In this document: in pieces, positions 34,681 to 44,163 of the stretch | How positions within the stretch are numbered: the stretch's first letter is position 1 | How the letters are laid out: each line of letters begins with the position of its first letter | Assembly (NCBI GenBank): GCA_036279355.1 | Contig: DASUJH010000034.1 | Location: forward strand, 1 to 64,000 | Source of the DNA: Gemmatimonadales bacterium | GTDB taxonomy: Bacteria; Gemmatimonadota; Gemmatimonadetes; Gemmatimonadales; GWC2-71-9 | Direction of reading: 5' to 3' | Length of the DNA: 64,000 bases | Position numbers and translations under genes: made by a program | Notes under the pieces: generated by a model | Database searches by the model: none | The model's input: only the letters and a program-made list of their open reading frames with translations | What the model was told of the DNA's origin: nothing

Positions 34681-34922
34681 GTGGTGCCTCCGCTAGTGAT
34701 GGTGGTGGGCCTCGTGCGGCCCTGAGACATTCGGTGGGGTTTTTGCCCCAGCCGGGCGTACGCTCGGCCCGACGACGCCCGCAGATACGCAGGCTGCGTG
34801 CCGCTTTTGAGTCAAACGTGTATCACATACATAAGGCAACCGCTACCATAGCATTACGTAACAGCGGATCATCCGGCCCAGCGCTGAAGCGCAGCGCCGA
34901 GCATTGGGTCAACTCACTCCAA
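34681..34922 (-). promoter_or_regulatory. Leader/promoter region of the pqq operon with an AT-rich block
   Basis: No gene here. Bases 34800-34865 are clearly AT-richer than anything nearby and probably contain the pqqA promoter, reading on the minus strand. I could not settle a -35/-10 pair. Between that block and pqqA lies a small stem-loop (TGGGG and CCCCA around CAAAAA, near 34735-34750). Confidence 0.4.
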
Positions 34923-34940
34923 GTGGGTGATTCCACCCAC
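34923..34940 (-). terminator. Possible terminator after the NtrC-type regulator
   Basis: A 6-bp perfect stem (34940-34935 with 34928-34923) and 6-base loop start 6 bases after the stop codon. They are followed on the minus strand by TTGGAGTGAGTT, a weak U-containing run. It would end the three-gene regulatory operon before the pqq promoter. Confidence 0.4.
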
Positions 34941-34946
34941 CCGCCG

Positions 34947-36410
34947 TCAGCCCTGAATGCCGAACTTCTTGAGGCGGTAACGCAGCGTGTCGCGGCTGAT
35001 GCCGAGCCGCTGGGCCGCCCGGGTCTGATTGCCACCCGCTTCGCGGAGCGCCTGCTCGATCAGATTCCGTTCCCAAGTGTTGAGATCGCCGCCATCGGGG
35101 GGCAATGCACCGGGCGAAGGTGAAGGGCCCGAGGGGCGTGCGGCGCCCGCGCTCTCGCCAACCGTGGATGCAGGCGGAGCCGAAGTTGCGACGGGGCCGG
35201 CGGTCGGCTCCCAGATCTCCGCCGGCGCTTCCGCCGGGCTGGCGAGCGAGAGGTGCTCCAGCTCGAGCGTGGATCCCTGGCTCCAGAGCGTGGCCCGCTC
35301 GATCACGTGGCTCAGCTCACGCACATTGCCCGGCCAAGGGTAGGCCAGCAGCTGGTCGCGCGCACGCGGGTCGATTCGCCGCACCGCCTTTCCGTACTTC
35401 GCGCTGAACTGCTGCAGGAAGCGCTCGGCGAGCAGCAGGATGTCGTTACCCCGCTCGCGCAGCGGCGGCAGGCGGAGCAGGATGACCGCGAGGCGGAAGT
35501 AGAGATCACGACGGAAGCGGTCGAGCTGGACGCCGCGCTCCAGGTCGCGGTTGGTGGCGGCGAGAATCCTCACGTCCACCTTGCGGTCCCGTATCCCGCC
35601 CACGCGCCGCACCACCCGCTCCTCGATGGCGCGGAGCAGCTTGCCCTGAAGTGACAGCTCCACGTCGCCGATTTCATCGAGAAAGAGGAAGCCGCCGCCG
35701 GCCGCCTCGAAGAGCCCGAGCTTGGATTCCTTGGCATCGGTGAAGGCGCCGCGCTCGTATCCGAAGAGCTCCGCCTCCATGAGCGAGGCGGGCAGCGCGG
35801 TGCAGTTCACCTCGATGAACGGCTTGATCGACCGCGGGCCCGACGCATGAATGGTCCGCGCCACGAGTCCTTTCCCGGTGCCGGTTTCACCGGTGATGAG
35901 CACCGGCGGCGTCTCGTCCAGCGCCGCGATCTGGCTGGCGCGCTCGAGGACAGCGCGCACGGCCGGCGACTCGCCCACGATGCCGGCGAACGGTACATCA
36001 CGGGCCGCGCGTCCGCGGTAGTACGACAGCTCCTGCTTGAGCAGCGCCGTTTCGCGGGCGCGGTCGGCCAGGAGCTTCAGCTCCTCGAGGTCCACCGGCT
36101 TCTTGACGTAGTCGAAGGCGCCGAGCTTCACGGCTTCCACCGCGCCCTCGATCGAGCCGTAGGCCGTCATGATCACGACCGCAATTGCCGGATCGAACTC
36201 GCGGATCCGCTTGAGCAGGTCGATGCCGCTCATGCCGGGCAAGCGCACGTCGGAGAACACCACGTCGGGCCGAAGGCTCTCCAGCAGGCCGAGTGCGGTC
36301 TCCGCGTCGCCGGCCACCTCCGCCTCATAGCCCTGCTCAGCGAGGTACGCCTTCACCGCACGCGCGAGGGTGCGCTCGTCATCCACGATGAGGACCGTGG
36401 AGCCGCTCAC
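34947..36410 (-). CDS. NtrC-family sigma-54-type response regulator
   Basis: 487 residues from GTG 36410, which overlaps the kinase stop as GTGA. The receiver domain has the phosphate acceptor Asp54 (VFSDVRLPGM) and YVKKPVD. The AAA+ domain has Walker A GETGTGKG and Walker B FLFLDEIGD; the sigma-54 loop reads ERGAFTDA rather than GAFTGA. After an Ala/Pro/Ser linker, the Fis-type HTH is NQTRAAQRLGISRDTLRYRL. It is partnered with the histidine kinase just upstream. Targets unknown; the pqq operon is next downstream but behind its own promoter. Confidence 0.93.
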   Translation of the reverse strand: MSGSTVLIVDDERTLARAVKAYLAEQGYEAEVAGDAETALGLLESLRPDVVFSDVRLPGMSGIDLLKRIREFDPAIAVVIMTAYGSIEGAVEAVKLGAFDYVKKPVDLEELKLLADRARETALLKQELSYYRGRAARDVPFAGIVGESPAVRAVLERASQIAALDETPPVLITGETGTGKGLVARTIHASGPRSIKPFIEVNCTALPASLMEAELFGYERGAFTDAKESKLGLFEAAGGGFLFLDEIGDVELSLQGKLLRAIEERVVRRVGGIRDRKVDVRILAATNRDLERGVQLDRFRRDLYFRLAVILLRLPPLRERGNDILLLAERFLQQFSAKYGKAVRRIDPRARDQLLAYPWPGNVRELSHVIERATLWSQGSTLELEHLSLASPAEAPAEIWEPTAGPVATSAPPASTVGESAGAARPSGPSPSPGALPPDGGDLNTWERNLIEQALREAGGNQTRAAQRLGISRDTLRYRLKKFGIQG

Positions 36411-37972
36411 GCCGACCCCGCCCGGGCAAGGGTCTCTTCGGCCGGGGCATCGGCCGGGAGCCAGATGCGCACAGTGGTGCCGGCACCGGCGCGGCTCGCG
36501 ATCTCGAGCCGGCCGCCGTTCTGCTCCACGTAGCGTTTGGCGATGGCGAGTCCGAGTCCCGTGCCCTCCGCCCGCGTGGTGAAGAACGGCTCGCAAACCG
36601 AGGGCAGGACCTGTTCGGGGATGCCCTTGCCGGTGTCGGCGATCTCAACCGCAACGCCGCAGGTATCGGCCGCGTCCGCGGGCGCCGGCTGCGGTGCGCC
36701 CCGCGCTGCGATGGTGAGCCGACCGCCGGCAGGCATCGCGTCGAGCGCATTGGAGACCACCTCCACGAGCGCCTGCTCGAGTTGCATTGGGTCCACGCGC
36801 ACCGGCGGCAGATCCGGGGGAACCGCGAGCGTAAGCTCGACCTTCTGCTCGCGGAGCGCCGGCGCGAAGGCCGGCAGCAGGCCATCGATTAGCTGTGCGA
36901 CGTTCTCGCGAAGCCGGTGGAACGGCGCGGGCCGCGAGAAGCTGAGCAGGTGGCTCACACGCCGGTCGAGCCGGTCGACTTCTTCGATAATGGACGTGAG
37001 ATGCTCGCGGGCGGCCGGCGAGTCGGGGTGGCGCTGTACCAGCTGCGCGGAGGCGCGGAGACTCGCGAGCGGGTTGCGCAGCCCGTGGGCGACGGCGGCG
37101 GCCATCTCGCCGATCGAGGCAAGCTTCTCCGACTGCACGAGCTGGGATTGGGTGCGCTCGAGCTGGCCGATCTTGGCGGCAAGCTCGGCGTTGAGCCGCA
37201 CCATGGCCGCGCGCGACTGCCTCAGGCTGTCGGTCATGCTGGCAAAGGCGCGCGCCAGGTCGCCCACCTCGTCGCGCGAGCGCACGTCGATCGGGTGCTC
37301 GAGGTCGCCGCCGCCGACCACCGCCATGCCCTCGCGAAGCTGGTTGATGGGCCGCGCGAGGCTGCGCGAGATGACGAGCGATGTGAGCAATCCGGCCCCG
37401 ACGGCCACGACGATGATGGCAAGCAGAATGCGGCGCTCATTCGCGACGATCTGCTGCACCCCGGCAAAGGCGCGTTGCACGCTGAACTCGCGCGCGCGCC
37501 GGTAGATGTCGTGATTCATCTCGGTGAGCGCGGGAAAGAGCCGCTGCTGAAGCTCCCGCCGCGCGAGCGTGTATGCCGAATCGCGGTGCCCGGTATCATA
37601 GAGCGTGAAGACGCTGTCGGCCGCCGTCTGGATGCTCGTTTGAAGCGTCCGCACCCGGTCCGCGAGCTCGTGCTCGTCGGGCCGGAGCTCGGCGGTCCAT
37701 CGGGTGAACCAGTAGTCCACCACCTGCCCATTGAGGCGGAACTCGTCCCGCGCGGTCGGATCGAGACCGCTGAGATACCGCCAGACGACCGCGTTCTGGT
37801 TGAACATGGCCGTCTCGACTTCGGCGTAGGTCCGCGTGCGCGTGAGGCTGTGGCCGAGGGTTTCCAGCGCGCGCTGTTCCAGTGCGTTGCTGCGGATCGC
37901 CTCGGCGCCGACCAGCAGCACCGGGAGTACCATCAGCGCGGAACCCAGCAGGAGCTTGCGCTGAAAGGTCAT
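36407..37972 (-). CDS. Membrane histidine kinase
   Basis: 521 residues. The first membrane segment is LLLGSALMVLPVLLVGA, followed by a helical periplasmic sensor of about 160 residues. A second segment (LLAIIVVAVGAGLLTSLVI) leads to HAMP and a coiled coil. The dimerisation box with the phosphorylated histidine is AAAVAHGLRNPLASLRAS, and the ATPase has the N box EVVSNALDAMP, G1 DTGKGIPE and G2 GTGLGLAIA. ATG 37972 overlaps the upstream stop as ATGA. It phosphorylates the NtrC-type regulator downstream (inferred from coupling). Ligand unknown. Confidence 0.93.
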   Translation of the reverse strand: MTFQRKLLLGSALMVLPVLLVGAEAIRSNALEQRALETLGHSLTRTRTYAEVETAMFNQNAVVWRYLSGLDPTARDEFRLNGQVVDYWFTRWTAELRPDEHELADRVRTLQTSIQTAADSVFTLYDTGHRDSAYTLARRELQQRLFPALTEMNHDIYRRAREFSVQRAFAGVQQIVANERRILLAIIVVAVGAGLLTSLVISRSLARPINQLREGMAVVGGGDLEHPIDVRSRDEVGDLARAFASMTDSLRQSRAAMVRLNAELAAKIGQLERTQSQLVQSEKLASIGEMAAAVAHGLRNPLASLRASAQLVQRHPDSPAAREHLTSIIEEVDRLDRRVSHLLSFSRPAPFHRLRENVAQLIDGLLPAFAPALREQKVELTLAVPPDLPPVRVDPMQLEQALVEVVSNALDAMPAGGRLTIAARGAPQPAPADAADTCGVAVEIADTGKGIPEQVLPSVCEPFFTTRAEGTGLGLAIAKRYVEQNGGRLEIASRAGAGTTVRIWLPADAPAEETLARAGSA

Positions 37973-39360
37973 AGCGCCGGTGGAGACGCCGGCGCCGCGC
38001 TCGCGAGGCCCGCGTCCCGCCACCAGCGGTAGAAGGTCGCCCGGCCGATGCCGAGGGCGCGGGCCGCGGCGGTCCGATTGCCGCCGTGCGACGAGAGCGC
38101 GCGGAGCAGGAGTGCACGCCGGTCGTCCCGGTCGCGCGGCCCGGCGGCCTCGGCGGCGGGCGCGGCGGGTGCCACGCTTCGCGATGCGGGCGGAAGTCGG
38201 TCCGGGCTCAGCACGGCGCCGGGCCGGCCTTCGAGCGACGCGATGGCCTGACGAATCACGCGGTCCAGCTCGCGAACGTTGCCGGGCCATGGTCGCGCCT
38301 GCAGCAGGGCGAGCGTTTCGGGCGGGATGGTCTGACCCGGCGCGCCATAGCGCGCGAGCAGGTGCTCGGCCAGCAGTCCGATGTCTGACCGCCGCTCGCG
38401 CAGCGGCGGCACCGCGAGCCGCACGACCCGCAAGCGGGTGTACAGATCCTCACGGAACCGTCCGGCTTCGACCTCGCGCTCGAGCGGGCGGCTGGACGCG
38501 GCGATGATGCGCAGATCCACGCGGCGCGGCGTCGGATCGCCGGCGCGCTGCATCTCACCGGTCTCGAGCACGCGGCAAATCCGCGCCTGGAGCGCGGGCG
38601 GCAGTCCGCCCACTTCGTCGAGGAAGAGCGTGCCGGTGTGGGCCAGCTCGATCCGGCCGATCGTGGTCCCGACCGCACCGGCGGGGCCGCCCCGCACCTG
38701 GCCGAACAGCTCGCGTTCGAGCGCCGGCGCTCCGAGCGCGGGGCAGGCGATCGTGATGAGCGGCCGCTCCGCGCGCCGGCTCCGGGCGTGAAGCAGTTGG
38801 GCGAAGAGCTCCTTGCCGGTGCCGCGCTCGCCCTCGATCAAGACCGGCGCGTCGCTCGGTGCGACCGCTTCGACGAGCTGGTAGAGGGCGCGCATCGATG
38901 GGTGCTCACCGACCAGGGCGCCGTACCCGGGGCGCCCGCCCGCGGCCACCTGCTGGCGGCACAAAATGGCGAGGTCGCGGATGAGCAGCAGGACCCCGAT
39001 GCCGCCGGCGCCGTCGCGCCAGGGGGTGGCGCTCATCTCGGCCGTGCGGAGGTTGCCCTGGGCGCAGAGGACGTCGCCGACCGCGTGGGTGCGGGTCCCA
39101 CTCTCGCGGGCGCCCCAGAGAAGGGCTGCCATTGCGGGTTCAAGGCGCACGACGTCGCGCCACGGCCGATGCATGGCCGCGTCAGGCGCGAGTCCGGTGA
39201 CGCGGCTCGCCGCGGGGTTGTGGAGGACGACTCGGCCGGCCGCGTCCACGGCCACCGCGCCGTCGTCGCTCGCATCGAGCCACGCGGCGACGATGCCCGC
39301 GGTGAGCGGGGCGAGCGCGGAGGGGCCGGTTGGCACAGGATCGCGACGCATGTGGGGCAT
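37969..39360 (-). CDS. PAS-AAA+-HTH regulator lacking the sigma-54 loop
   Basis: 463 residues. The N-terminal PAS-like domain (DASDDGAVAVDAAGRVVLHN) is followed by an AAA+ domain with Walker A EGERGTGKE, Walker B LFLDEVGG and RPWPGNVRELDR, and a Fis-type HTH (NRTAAARALGIGRATFYRWW). Where sigma-54 activators carry GAFTGA, this protein has GGPAGAVGTTIG, so it probably does not open sigma-54 complexes in the normal way. ATG 39360 is an arbitrary choice; 39351 is also possible. It heads the three-gene operon with the kinase and regulator. Confidence 0.85.
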   Translation of the reverse strand: MPHMRRDPVPTGPSALAPLTAGIVAAWLDASDDGAVAVDAAGRVVLHNPAASRVTGLAPDAAMHRPWRDVVRLEPAMAALLWGARESGTRTHAVGDVLCAQGNLRTAEMSATPWRDGAGGIGVLLLIRDLAILCRQQVAAGGRPGYGALVGEHPSMRALYQLVEAVAPSDAPVLIEGERGTGKELFAQLLHARSRRAERPLITIACPALGAPALERELFGQVRGGPAGAVGTTIGRIELAHTGTLFLDEVGGLPPALQARICRVLETGEMQRAGDPTPRRVDLRIIAASSRPLEREVEAGRFREDLYTRLRVVRLAVPPLRERRSDIGLLAEHLLARYGAPGQTIPPETLALLQARPWPGNVRELDRVIRQAIASLEGRPGAVLSPDRLPPASRSVAPAAPAAEAAGPRDRDDRRALLLRALSSHGGNRTAAARALGIGRATFYRWWRDAGLASAAPASPPAL

Positions 39361-39404
39361 GGGGTGTACGACGCTTCGTCGCGAGAAGTATGGCGGTCCC
39401 GCCG

Positions 39405-40994
39405 TCAGTGCGCCATCCCGCGGTCCCCGGTCGTGCGGCCCGTCCGGAAGAGCAGCAGAAGCGGCAGGCTCACCACCAGGCTCACGCCCATGATGAGGAA
39501 CACCTTCTCGAACGCGATGACGCTCGCCTGACGCTCGAGAACGAACTCGAGAAGCGCGTACGCCTTCATCCGCGCCTGCTCGAGCCCGCCGCCCAGCGTG
39601 TGCATGTGCCGGGTCGCCATTTCGAGCCATGCGCGCACCGCCGGCTGGCCGGCGTCGAGATGCGGCACCAGCGCGGTGCGCGCCTGCTCGGTGAAGCGGC
39701 TCAGGACCGTCGTCGCGGCAGCGATGCCGAAGCTGCCGCCGAGTTGCCGCGAGAGGTTGAACAGCCCGGTGCCCTGCGCGTACTGGCTGGGCCGGAGATC
39801 GGCGACCGTGAGCTGGCTCAGGGGCACGAAGATGAGTCCGAGACCGGTGCCGCGGAGCACCATCGGCCAGAAGAGATCGTGCATCCCGATGGCGAGGGTG
39901 AAGCGGGAATGGAGCCACATCGCCCACATGAAGAGGAGGGTGCCGGCCGCGATCATGAGCCGCGCATCGAGCCGATTGCTGTAGCGGCCGACGACCGCCA
40001 TCGTCACCGCACTCGCGATGGCGCCCGGCAGGATCACGAGGCCGCTGTCCCAGGCGGAGTAGCCGAGCAGCGTCTGGAGAAACACCGGCAGGGCGAAGAC
40101 GCTCGCGTAAAGGCCGAAGCCGAGGGTAACGCCGAACGCCACCCCGGCAAAGAGCTGGCGATTGCGCAGGATCCGGAGGTCCACGATCGGCTGCTCCGCC
40201 ACCAGCTCGTGCCAGATGAAGGCGACGAGGCCAATGCCGGCGACGATCGCTTCGATGAAGATCTCGCGCGAGCCGAACCAGTCCTTCGACTCGCCGCGCT
40301 CGAGCAGGATCTGGAGCGTGCCGATGCCGATGATGAGCAACGCGAGCCCGAGCCAGTCCATCCGGTCGGTGCGCTCGGACGTGTGCACCGGCTCGGGAAC
40401 GAAGCGCCACGTCATGACTGCCGCGACCGCGCCGAGCGGCAGGTTGATGTAGAAGATCCAGGGCCAGGAGTAGTTGTCCGTGATCCAGCCGCCGAGCGTG
40501 GGTCCGAGCGTGGGACCCACCATCACGCCCATGCCGAAGATCGCCATAGCGACGCCGCGCTCCTCCAGCGGGAACACGTCGAAGAGGATGGCCTGCGCGG
40601 TCGAAATGAGGGCGGCGCCGCCGATGCCCTGGAGCACCCGCGCGCCGATCAGCTGCTCGAGCGTGTGCGCGTTGCCGGCGAGAAACGACGCGGCGGTGAA
40701 GAGGAGGATCGAGCCCGTGTAATAGTTGCGCCGCCCGAAGCGGGCGGAGAGCCAGCCGGTGATCGGCAACACGATCACGTTGGCGACGATGTACCCGGTG
40801 CTCACCCAGGCGATCTCATCGAGCGTGGCGCCGAGATTTCCCATCATGTGCGGGATCGCGACGTTCACGATACTCGTGTCGAGCAGCTCGAGCACGCTGG
40901 CGAGCACCACCGCGAATGCGATGAGATAGCGGTATCGATAGACGTCCGCGCGCGCCAGGCCACCGGCGGGCGCGGGGAGCGAAAGCGTGGCCAC
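39405..40994 (-). CDS. DHA2-family multidrug efflux MFS transporter (EmrB-like)
   Basis: 529 residues and about 14 hydrophobic segments, the DHA2 layout. Characteristic pieces are LELLDTSIVNVAIPHMMGNL in helix 1, SARFGRRNYY after helix 2, GARVLQGIGGAALIS and GPTLGPTLGGWI. It drives proton-coupled export of drugs or similar amphiphiles together with the membrane fusion protein and TolC-type channel encoded upstream. Only 3 bases separate it from the emrA-like gene. Substrate unknown. Confidence 0.94.
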   Translation of the reverse strand: MATLSLPAPAGGLARADVYRYRYLIAFAVVLASVLELLDTSIVNVAIPHMMGNLGATLDEIAWVSTGYIVANVIVLPITGWLSARFGRRNYYTGSILLFTAASFLAGNAHTLEQLIGARVLQGIGGAALISTAQAILFDVFPLEERGVAMAIFGMGVMVGPTLGPTLGGWITDNYSWPWIFYINLPLGAVAAVMTWRFVPEPVHTSERTDRMDWLGLALLIIGIGTLQILLERGESKDWFGSREIFIEAIVAGIGLVAFIWHELVAEQPIVDLRILRNRQLFAGVAFGVTLGFGLYASVFALPVFLQTLLGYSAWDSGLVILPGAIASAVTMAVVGRYSNRLDARLMIAAGTLLFMWAMWLHSRFTLAIGMHDLFWPMVLRGTGLGLIFVPLSQLTVADLRPSQYAQGTGLFNLSRQLGGSFGIAAATTVLSRFTEQARTALVPHLDAGQPAVRAWLEMATRHMHTLGGGLEQARMKAYALLEFVLERQASVIAFEKVFLIMGVSLVVSLPLLLLFRTGRTTGDRGMAH

Positions 40995-40997
40995 GGA

Positions 40998-42122
40998 TCA
41001 GCGGGTCGTGATCGTCGCCTCGACCGACATGCCGGGGCGGAGCGGCCGCGCTGGATCGATGCTGCCGTCCACGGCGATGCGCACCGGCACCCGCTGCACC
41101 ACCTTGGTGAAGTTGCCGGTCGCGTTATCGGGCGGCAGCAGCGCGAAGCGCGCCCCGGTGGCGGGGCTCAGACTCTCGACGTGGCCGAGAAAGGTGCGGC
41201 CGGGGTAGGCGTCCACCGTGAACGTCGCCTTGTCGCCCACCGACACGCCAGGGAGCTGGGTCTCCTTGAGGTTTGCCGTCACCCACACGTCGCGGAGCGG
41301 CACGATCGACATGAGCGCCTGACCCACCTGCACCAGTCCGCCCGGCTCTACGCTGCGATTGGCCACCACACCGTCCGTCGGCGACAGGATGTATGCGTAG
41401 CTCAACTGCAGGCGGGCGTTGTCGAGCGCAGCTTGCGCCGCCTCGAGCCGCGCCGTGGCGCCGGAGAGCGCGGCGGTGGAGGCCGAGACCTGGCTGCCCG
41501 CCGCGGCGGCTTGCTTGCGTGCGGCGTCGAGCTCGGCGGCGGCGGCATCGTAGGCGGCCTGCGCCGCGTCGAGTTGCTGGGCGGCCACGATCTGCTTGGC
41601 GGCAAGTCCCCGAATCCGCTCCAGGTCGGACGCGGCGCGCTTGAAGTTCGCCTCGGCGGAGGCCACGCTCGCCCGGGCGCTCGCGGCCTGGGCCCTGGTC
41701 GTGGCGACCTGCGCCGTAGCCTGGCCGGTCTGCTGCGCGGTTCCCGCCGCCGCGCGGGTGCTCGCGAGCTCGGCTTCCGCTTCCTGGACGCGCACCTTGA
41801 GATCCCGGTCATCGAGGACGACGAGCGTGTCGCCCGCCTTCACCCGCTCGTTGTTGTCGACCAGGACGCGATCCACGAACGCCTGCACCTTGGGCGAGAC
41901 TACGACGATGTGACCGTCCACCTGGGCATTGTCGGTCGAGGCGTGGCTCCGGCTGTAGATCCACTTGCGGCCTGCCCACACGGCCCCGGCGAGTACGACG
42001 ATGCCGGCGATGAGGAACGTGAGCCAGCGCCGCCGCGAGCGCGGGGCAGGCAGTTCGCTGTCGACGACCTCGTGCTCGAACGTCTCGGTCGAAGGGCGGC
42101 GGGGAGCGGTGTCGGTTGCCAT
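40998..42122 (-). CDS. HlyD/EmrA-type membrane fusion protein
   Basis: 374 residues. One N-terminal membrane segment (WLTFLIAGIVVLAGAVWAG) is followed by the first half of a lipoyl domain (STDNAQVDGHIVVVSPKVQAFV), a long alanine-rich coiled-coil hairpin (about residues 100-230), the second lipoyl half (SPTDGVVANRSVEPGGLV) and a beta-barrel domain (VWVTANLKETQL). It joins the inner-membrane transporter to the TolC-like channel across the periplasm. The gene lies 42 bases after the TolC-like gene. Confidence 0.94.
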   Translation of the reverse strand: MATDTAPRRPSTETFEHEVVDSELPAPRSRRRWLTFLIAGIVVLAGAVWAGRKWIYSRSHASTDNAQVDGHIVVVSPKVQAFVDRVLVDNNERVKAGDTLVVLDDRDLKVRVQEAEAELASTRAAAGTAQQTGQATAQVATTRAQAASARASVASAEANFKRAASDLERIRGLAAKQIVAAQQLDAAQAAYDAAAAELDAARKQAAAAGSQVSASTAALSGATARLEAAQAALDNARLQLSYAYILSPTDGVVANRSVEPGGLVQVGQALMSIVPLRDVWVTANLKETQLPGVSVGDKATFTVDAYPGRTFLGHVESLSPATGARFALLPPDNATGNFTKVVQRVPVRIAVDGSIDPARPLRPGMSVEATITTR

Positions 42123-42164
42123 GGTCGTCTCGTTCCGCGCGGTCGGCGCTTCCGCCGCCGGCCG

Positions 42165-43481
42165 CTAACGCAATTGGTCGATGATGCCGAGCGCGCGGTA
42201 GGCGCGCACTCGTGCGGTGCCGTAGTTCAGCCGAGCCTGGATCAGCGCGTCGCGCGCGGCGATCACCGCGCTCTGCGCCTGGGTGGTCTCGACACTTCCC
42301 GCCACACCGGCCTGGAATCGCTGCTGGGCCTGGGACAGCTCCTCCTCGGCCAGCCGGAGCCGCTCTTCCGCGATCGCGGCCTGCTGGCGCGCGGAGGCAA
42401 CGTCGAGCACCGACTGGCGCGCTTCGGTCTCGATCCGATTGCCCAGATCGCGCTCGCGGATCTCCTGCGCCGCAAGCCTGGACTCCTGCTCCTTCACCCG
42501 GCTCCGGCGGCTGAATCCGTCGAGGATCGGGACCGTGATGCCCAATTGCACGTTGTAGGTGCCGGCGAGGTTCCCGAGCCCGGGCCCGGTCTGCTGGTAA
42601 TAGCCGCTCACACCGAGACTCGGGATGCGTTCGAATCGGATCGACTTGAGATTCTGCCGCGCCGCCTCGGTGCGCTGCCGTGCCGCCCGCAGCTCGGCGC
42701 GATGGTCTCGCGCGTAGCGGGCGGCGGCGGCGGGATCGAGCGGGATGTCGACGGCGCCGAGCCCGAGCGAATCGGCAAGGTCGAGCTCGGTGCCGGGCGG
42801 CAGGTCGAGCGTCCTGAGGAGGTCGAGCCGGGCGCGGTCAAGCGCGTTGCGGGACACCTCGAGCTGGGTGCGCACGGCCGCGTAGCTGACTTCGCTCCGG
42901 GTCCGGTCGATTGCGGGGCTCACGCCGGCCTGGACCAGTTGCCGCGCCTGGTCGAGCAGGTCCGCGGCCACGGCGCTGTCGGCGTCGCGGGCGGCCACCG
43001 TCTCCCGCGCGCTCAGCACCCCGAGGTACGCCAGGCCGGCGGTGGCGCCGGCCAGCTCGCCCACCGCTTGCGCGTCGAGTCCCGCCGCCACCGCGGTGTC
43101 GCGGGCGGCGCGGAGCCGCGTGATTGCCGAGGCATCGAACAGGGTCTCCGAGGCGCCGAGGCGAAAGCGCCAGACCGAAAAGTCGGGTGAGATACCGGAG
43201 ATGCCGGGAAATCCGAACTCGTCGAGGTTGATGGTCTGGCGCGTCACATTCGCCGCGCCGGCCACGGTGGGGAGCAGCGCGGCCCGGCGCTCGCCCACGC
43301 GCGCCTCGGAAACACGCGCGTCGAGCTCGGCGATCACCGCGTCAATGCCCTGCTTCCGGCCGAGTGCGATTGCCTCGAGCAGCGTGAGCGGCCCGGTCGG
43401 AGGCTTCGGCCCCGCGCGCGCCTGCGCGGCGAGCGGGAGCGGAGCGGCGGCCAGGCCGAGCATCAGCAGCGGTGCGCGCAT
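42165..43481 (-). CDS. TolC-family outer membrane efflux protein
   Basis: 438 residues with a signal peptide (LLMLGLAAAPLPLAAQARA). The rest has two repeats of the outer membrane efflux domain, with long helices such as AAVRTQLEVSRNALDRARL and EERLRLAEEELSQAQQRF, and strands in the regions FGFPGISG and LGVSGYYQQ. It forms the outer-membrane channel of the tripartite pump. It lies 12 bases downstream of the tetR gene in the same operon. Confidence 0.93.
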   Translation of the reverse strand: MRAPLLMLGLAAAPLPLAAQARAGPKPPTGPLTLLEAIALGRKQGIDAVIAELDARVSEARVGERRAALLPTVAGAANVTRQTINLDEFGFPGISGISPDFSVWRFRLGASETLFDASAITRLRAARDTAVAAGLDAQAVGELAGATAGLAYLGVLSARETVAARDADSAVAADLLDQARQLVQAGVSPAIDRTRSEVSYAAVRTQLEVSRNALDRARLDLLRTLDLPPGTELDLADSLGLGAVDIPLDPAAAARYARDHRAELRAARQRTEAARQNLKSIRFERIPSLGVSGYYQQTGPGLGNLAGTYNVQLGITVPILDGFSRRSRVKEQESRLAAQEIRERDLGNRIETEARQSVLDVASARQQAAIAEERLRLAEEELSQAQQRFQAGVAGSVETTQAQSAVIAARDALIQARLNYGTARVRAYRALGIIDQLR

Positions 43482-43493
43482 GGCGTCCCGGCC

Positions 43494-44147
43494 TCAGTCG
43501 CCCATCGGAGAGCGCGTGAGGACGCCCTCGAGGCAGAGTTCGATGATGCCTTCGAGCGCGGCCTCGTCGGAGAGTGCCTGGGGATCAAATTCGCGGTAGA
43601 AGCATTGCGAGAGCGAGGTCTGCACCAGGAGCAGCGGCAGCCCGCGCGCGGCGAAACGGTGCGCCACCGGCCTGAATTCGCCACTCGCAATGCCGCGGTC
43701 GAGTACCAGCTCGAGCAGGCGGCGGGCGCGGAGGATCACTTCGTCGAAGTAGAAGCGGCCGAGCTCGGGGAAGCTCGTCAGCTCGGAGGTGACCAATCTC
43801 GCGATCCGTCCGAGACCACCCCGCTGCATCCGGTCGAACATCGTGCGCACGAGCGTCACGAGGAGATCGCGGTAGGGGCCCTCGTGCTGCTCGACCAGTG
43901 CTTCGCCCTGCTCGATCATGGGGACGATTTTCGCCCGCACCATCTCGCGGAAGAGCGCTTCCTTGGAATCGAAGTAGAGATAGACCGTTCCCTTGCTGAC
44001 TCCGGCGCGCTGGGCCACGTCGTCGAGCTTGGCGCGGGCGAAGCCGTACTCGCCGAAAATCTCCTGTGCGGCATCGAGGATCTCTTCGGGGCGGGCCTCG
44101 GGGCGCCGTTGCCAGCGCGGTGCGGGTGGGTTGGATTGGGGAATCAC
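43494..44147 (-). CDS. TetR-family repressor of the efflux operon
   Basis: 217 residues from GTG 44147 (GGAG 5 bases upstream). The N-terminal HTH is typical: EEILDAAQEIFGEYGFARAK, DDVAQRAGVSKGTVYLYF, DSKEALFREMV. The C-terminal ligand domain is helical. It is the first gene of the tetR-tolC-emrA-emrB operon, and an 18-bp perfect palindrome sits 17 bases before its start, so self-repression relieved by a pump substrate is the obvious model (inference). Confidence 0.94.
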   Translation of the reverse strand: MIPQSNPPAPRWQRRPEARPEEILDAAQEIFGEYGFARAKLDDVAQRAGVSKGTVYLYFDSKEALFREMVRAKIVPMIEQGEALVEQHEGPYRDLLVTLVRTMFDRMQRGGLGRIARLVTSELTSFPELGRFYFDEVILRARRLLELVLDRGIASGEFRPVAHRFAARGLPLLLVQTSLSQCFYREFDPQALSDEAALEGIIELCLEGVLTRSPMGD

Positions 44148-44163
44148 CAGAACTCCAAATTAG

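Noticed and set aside
39330-43190. 1286-codon open frame opposite the efflux operon
   Set aside because: Spans four well-supported minus-strand genes; composition is low-complexity Arg/His/Gly/Asp, typical of antisense frames in GC-rich DNA.
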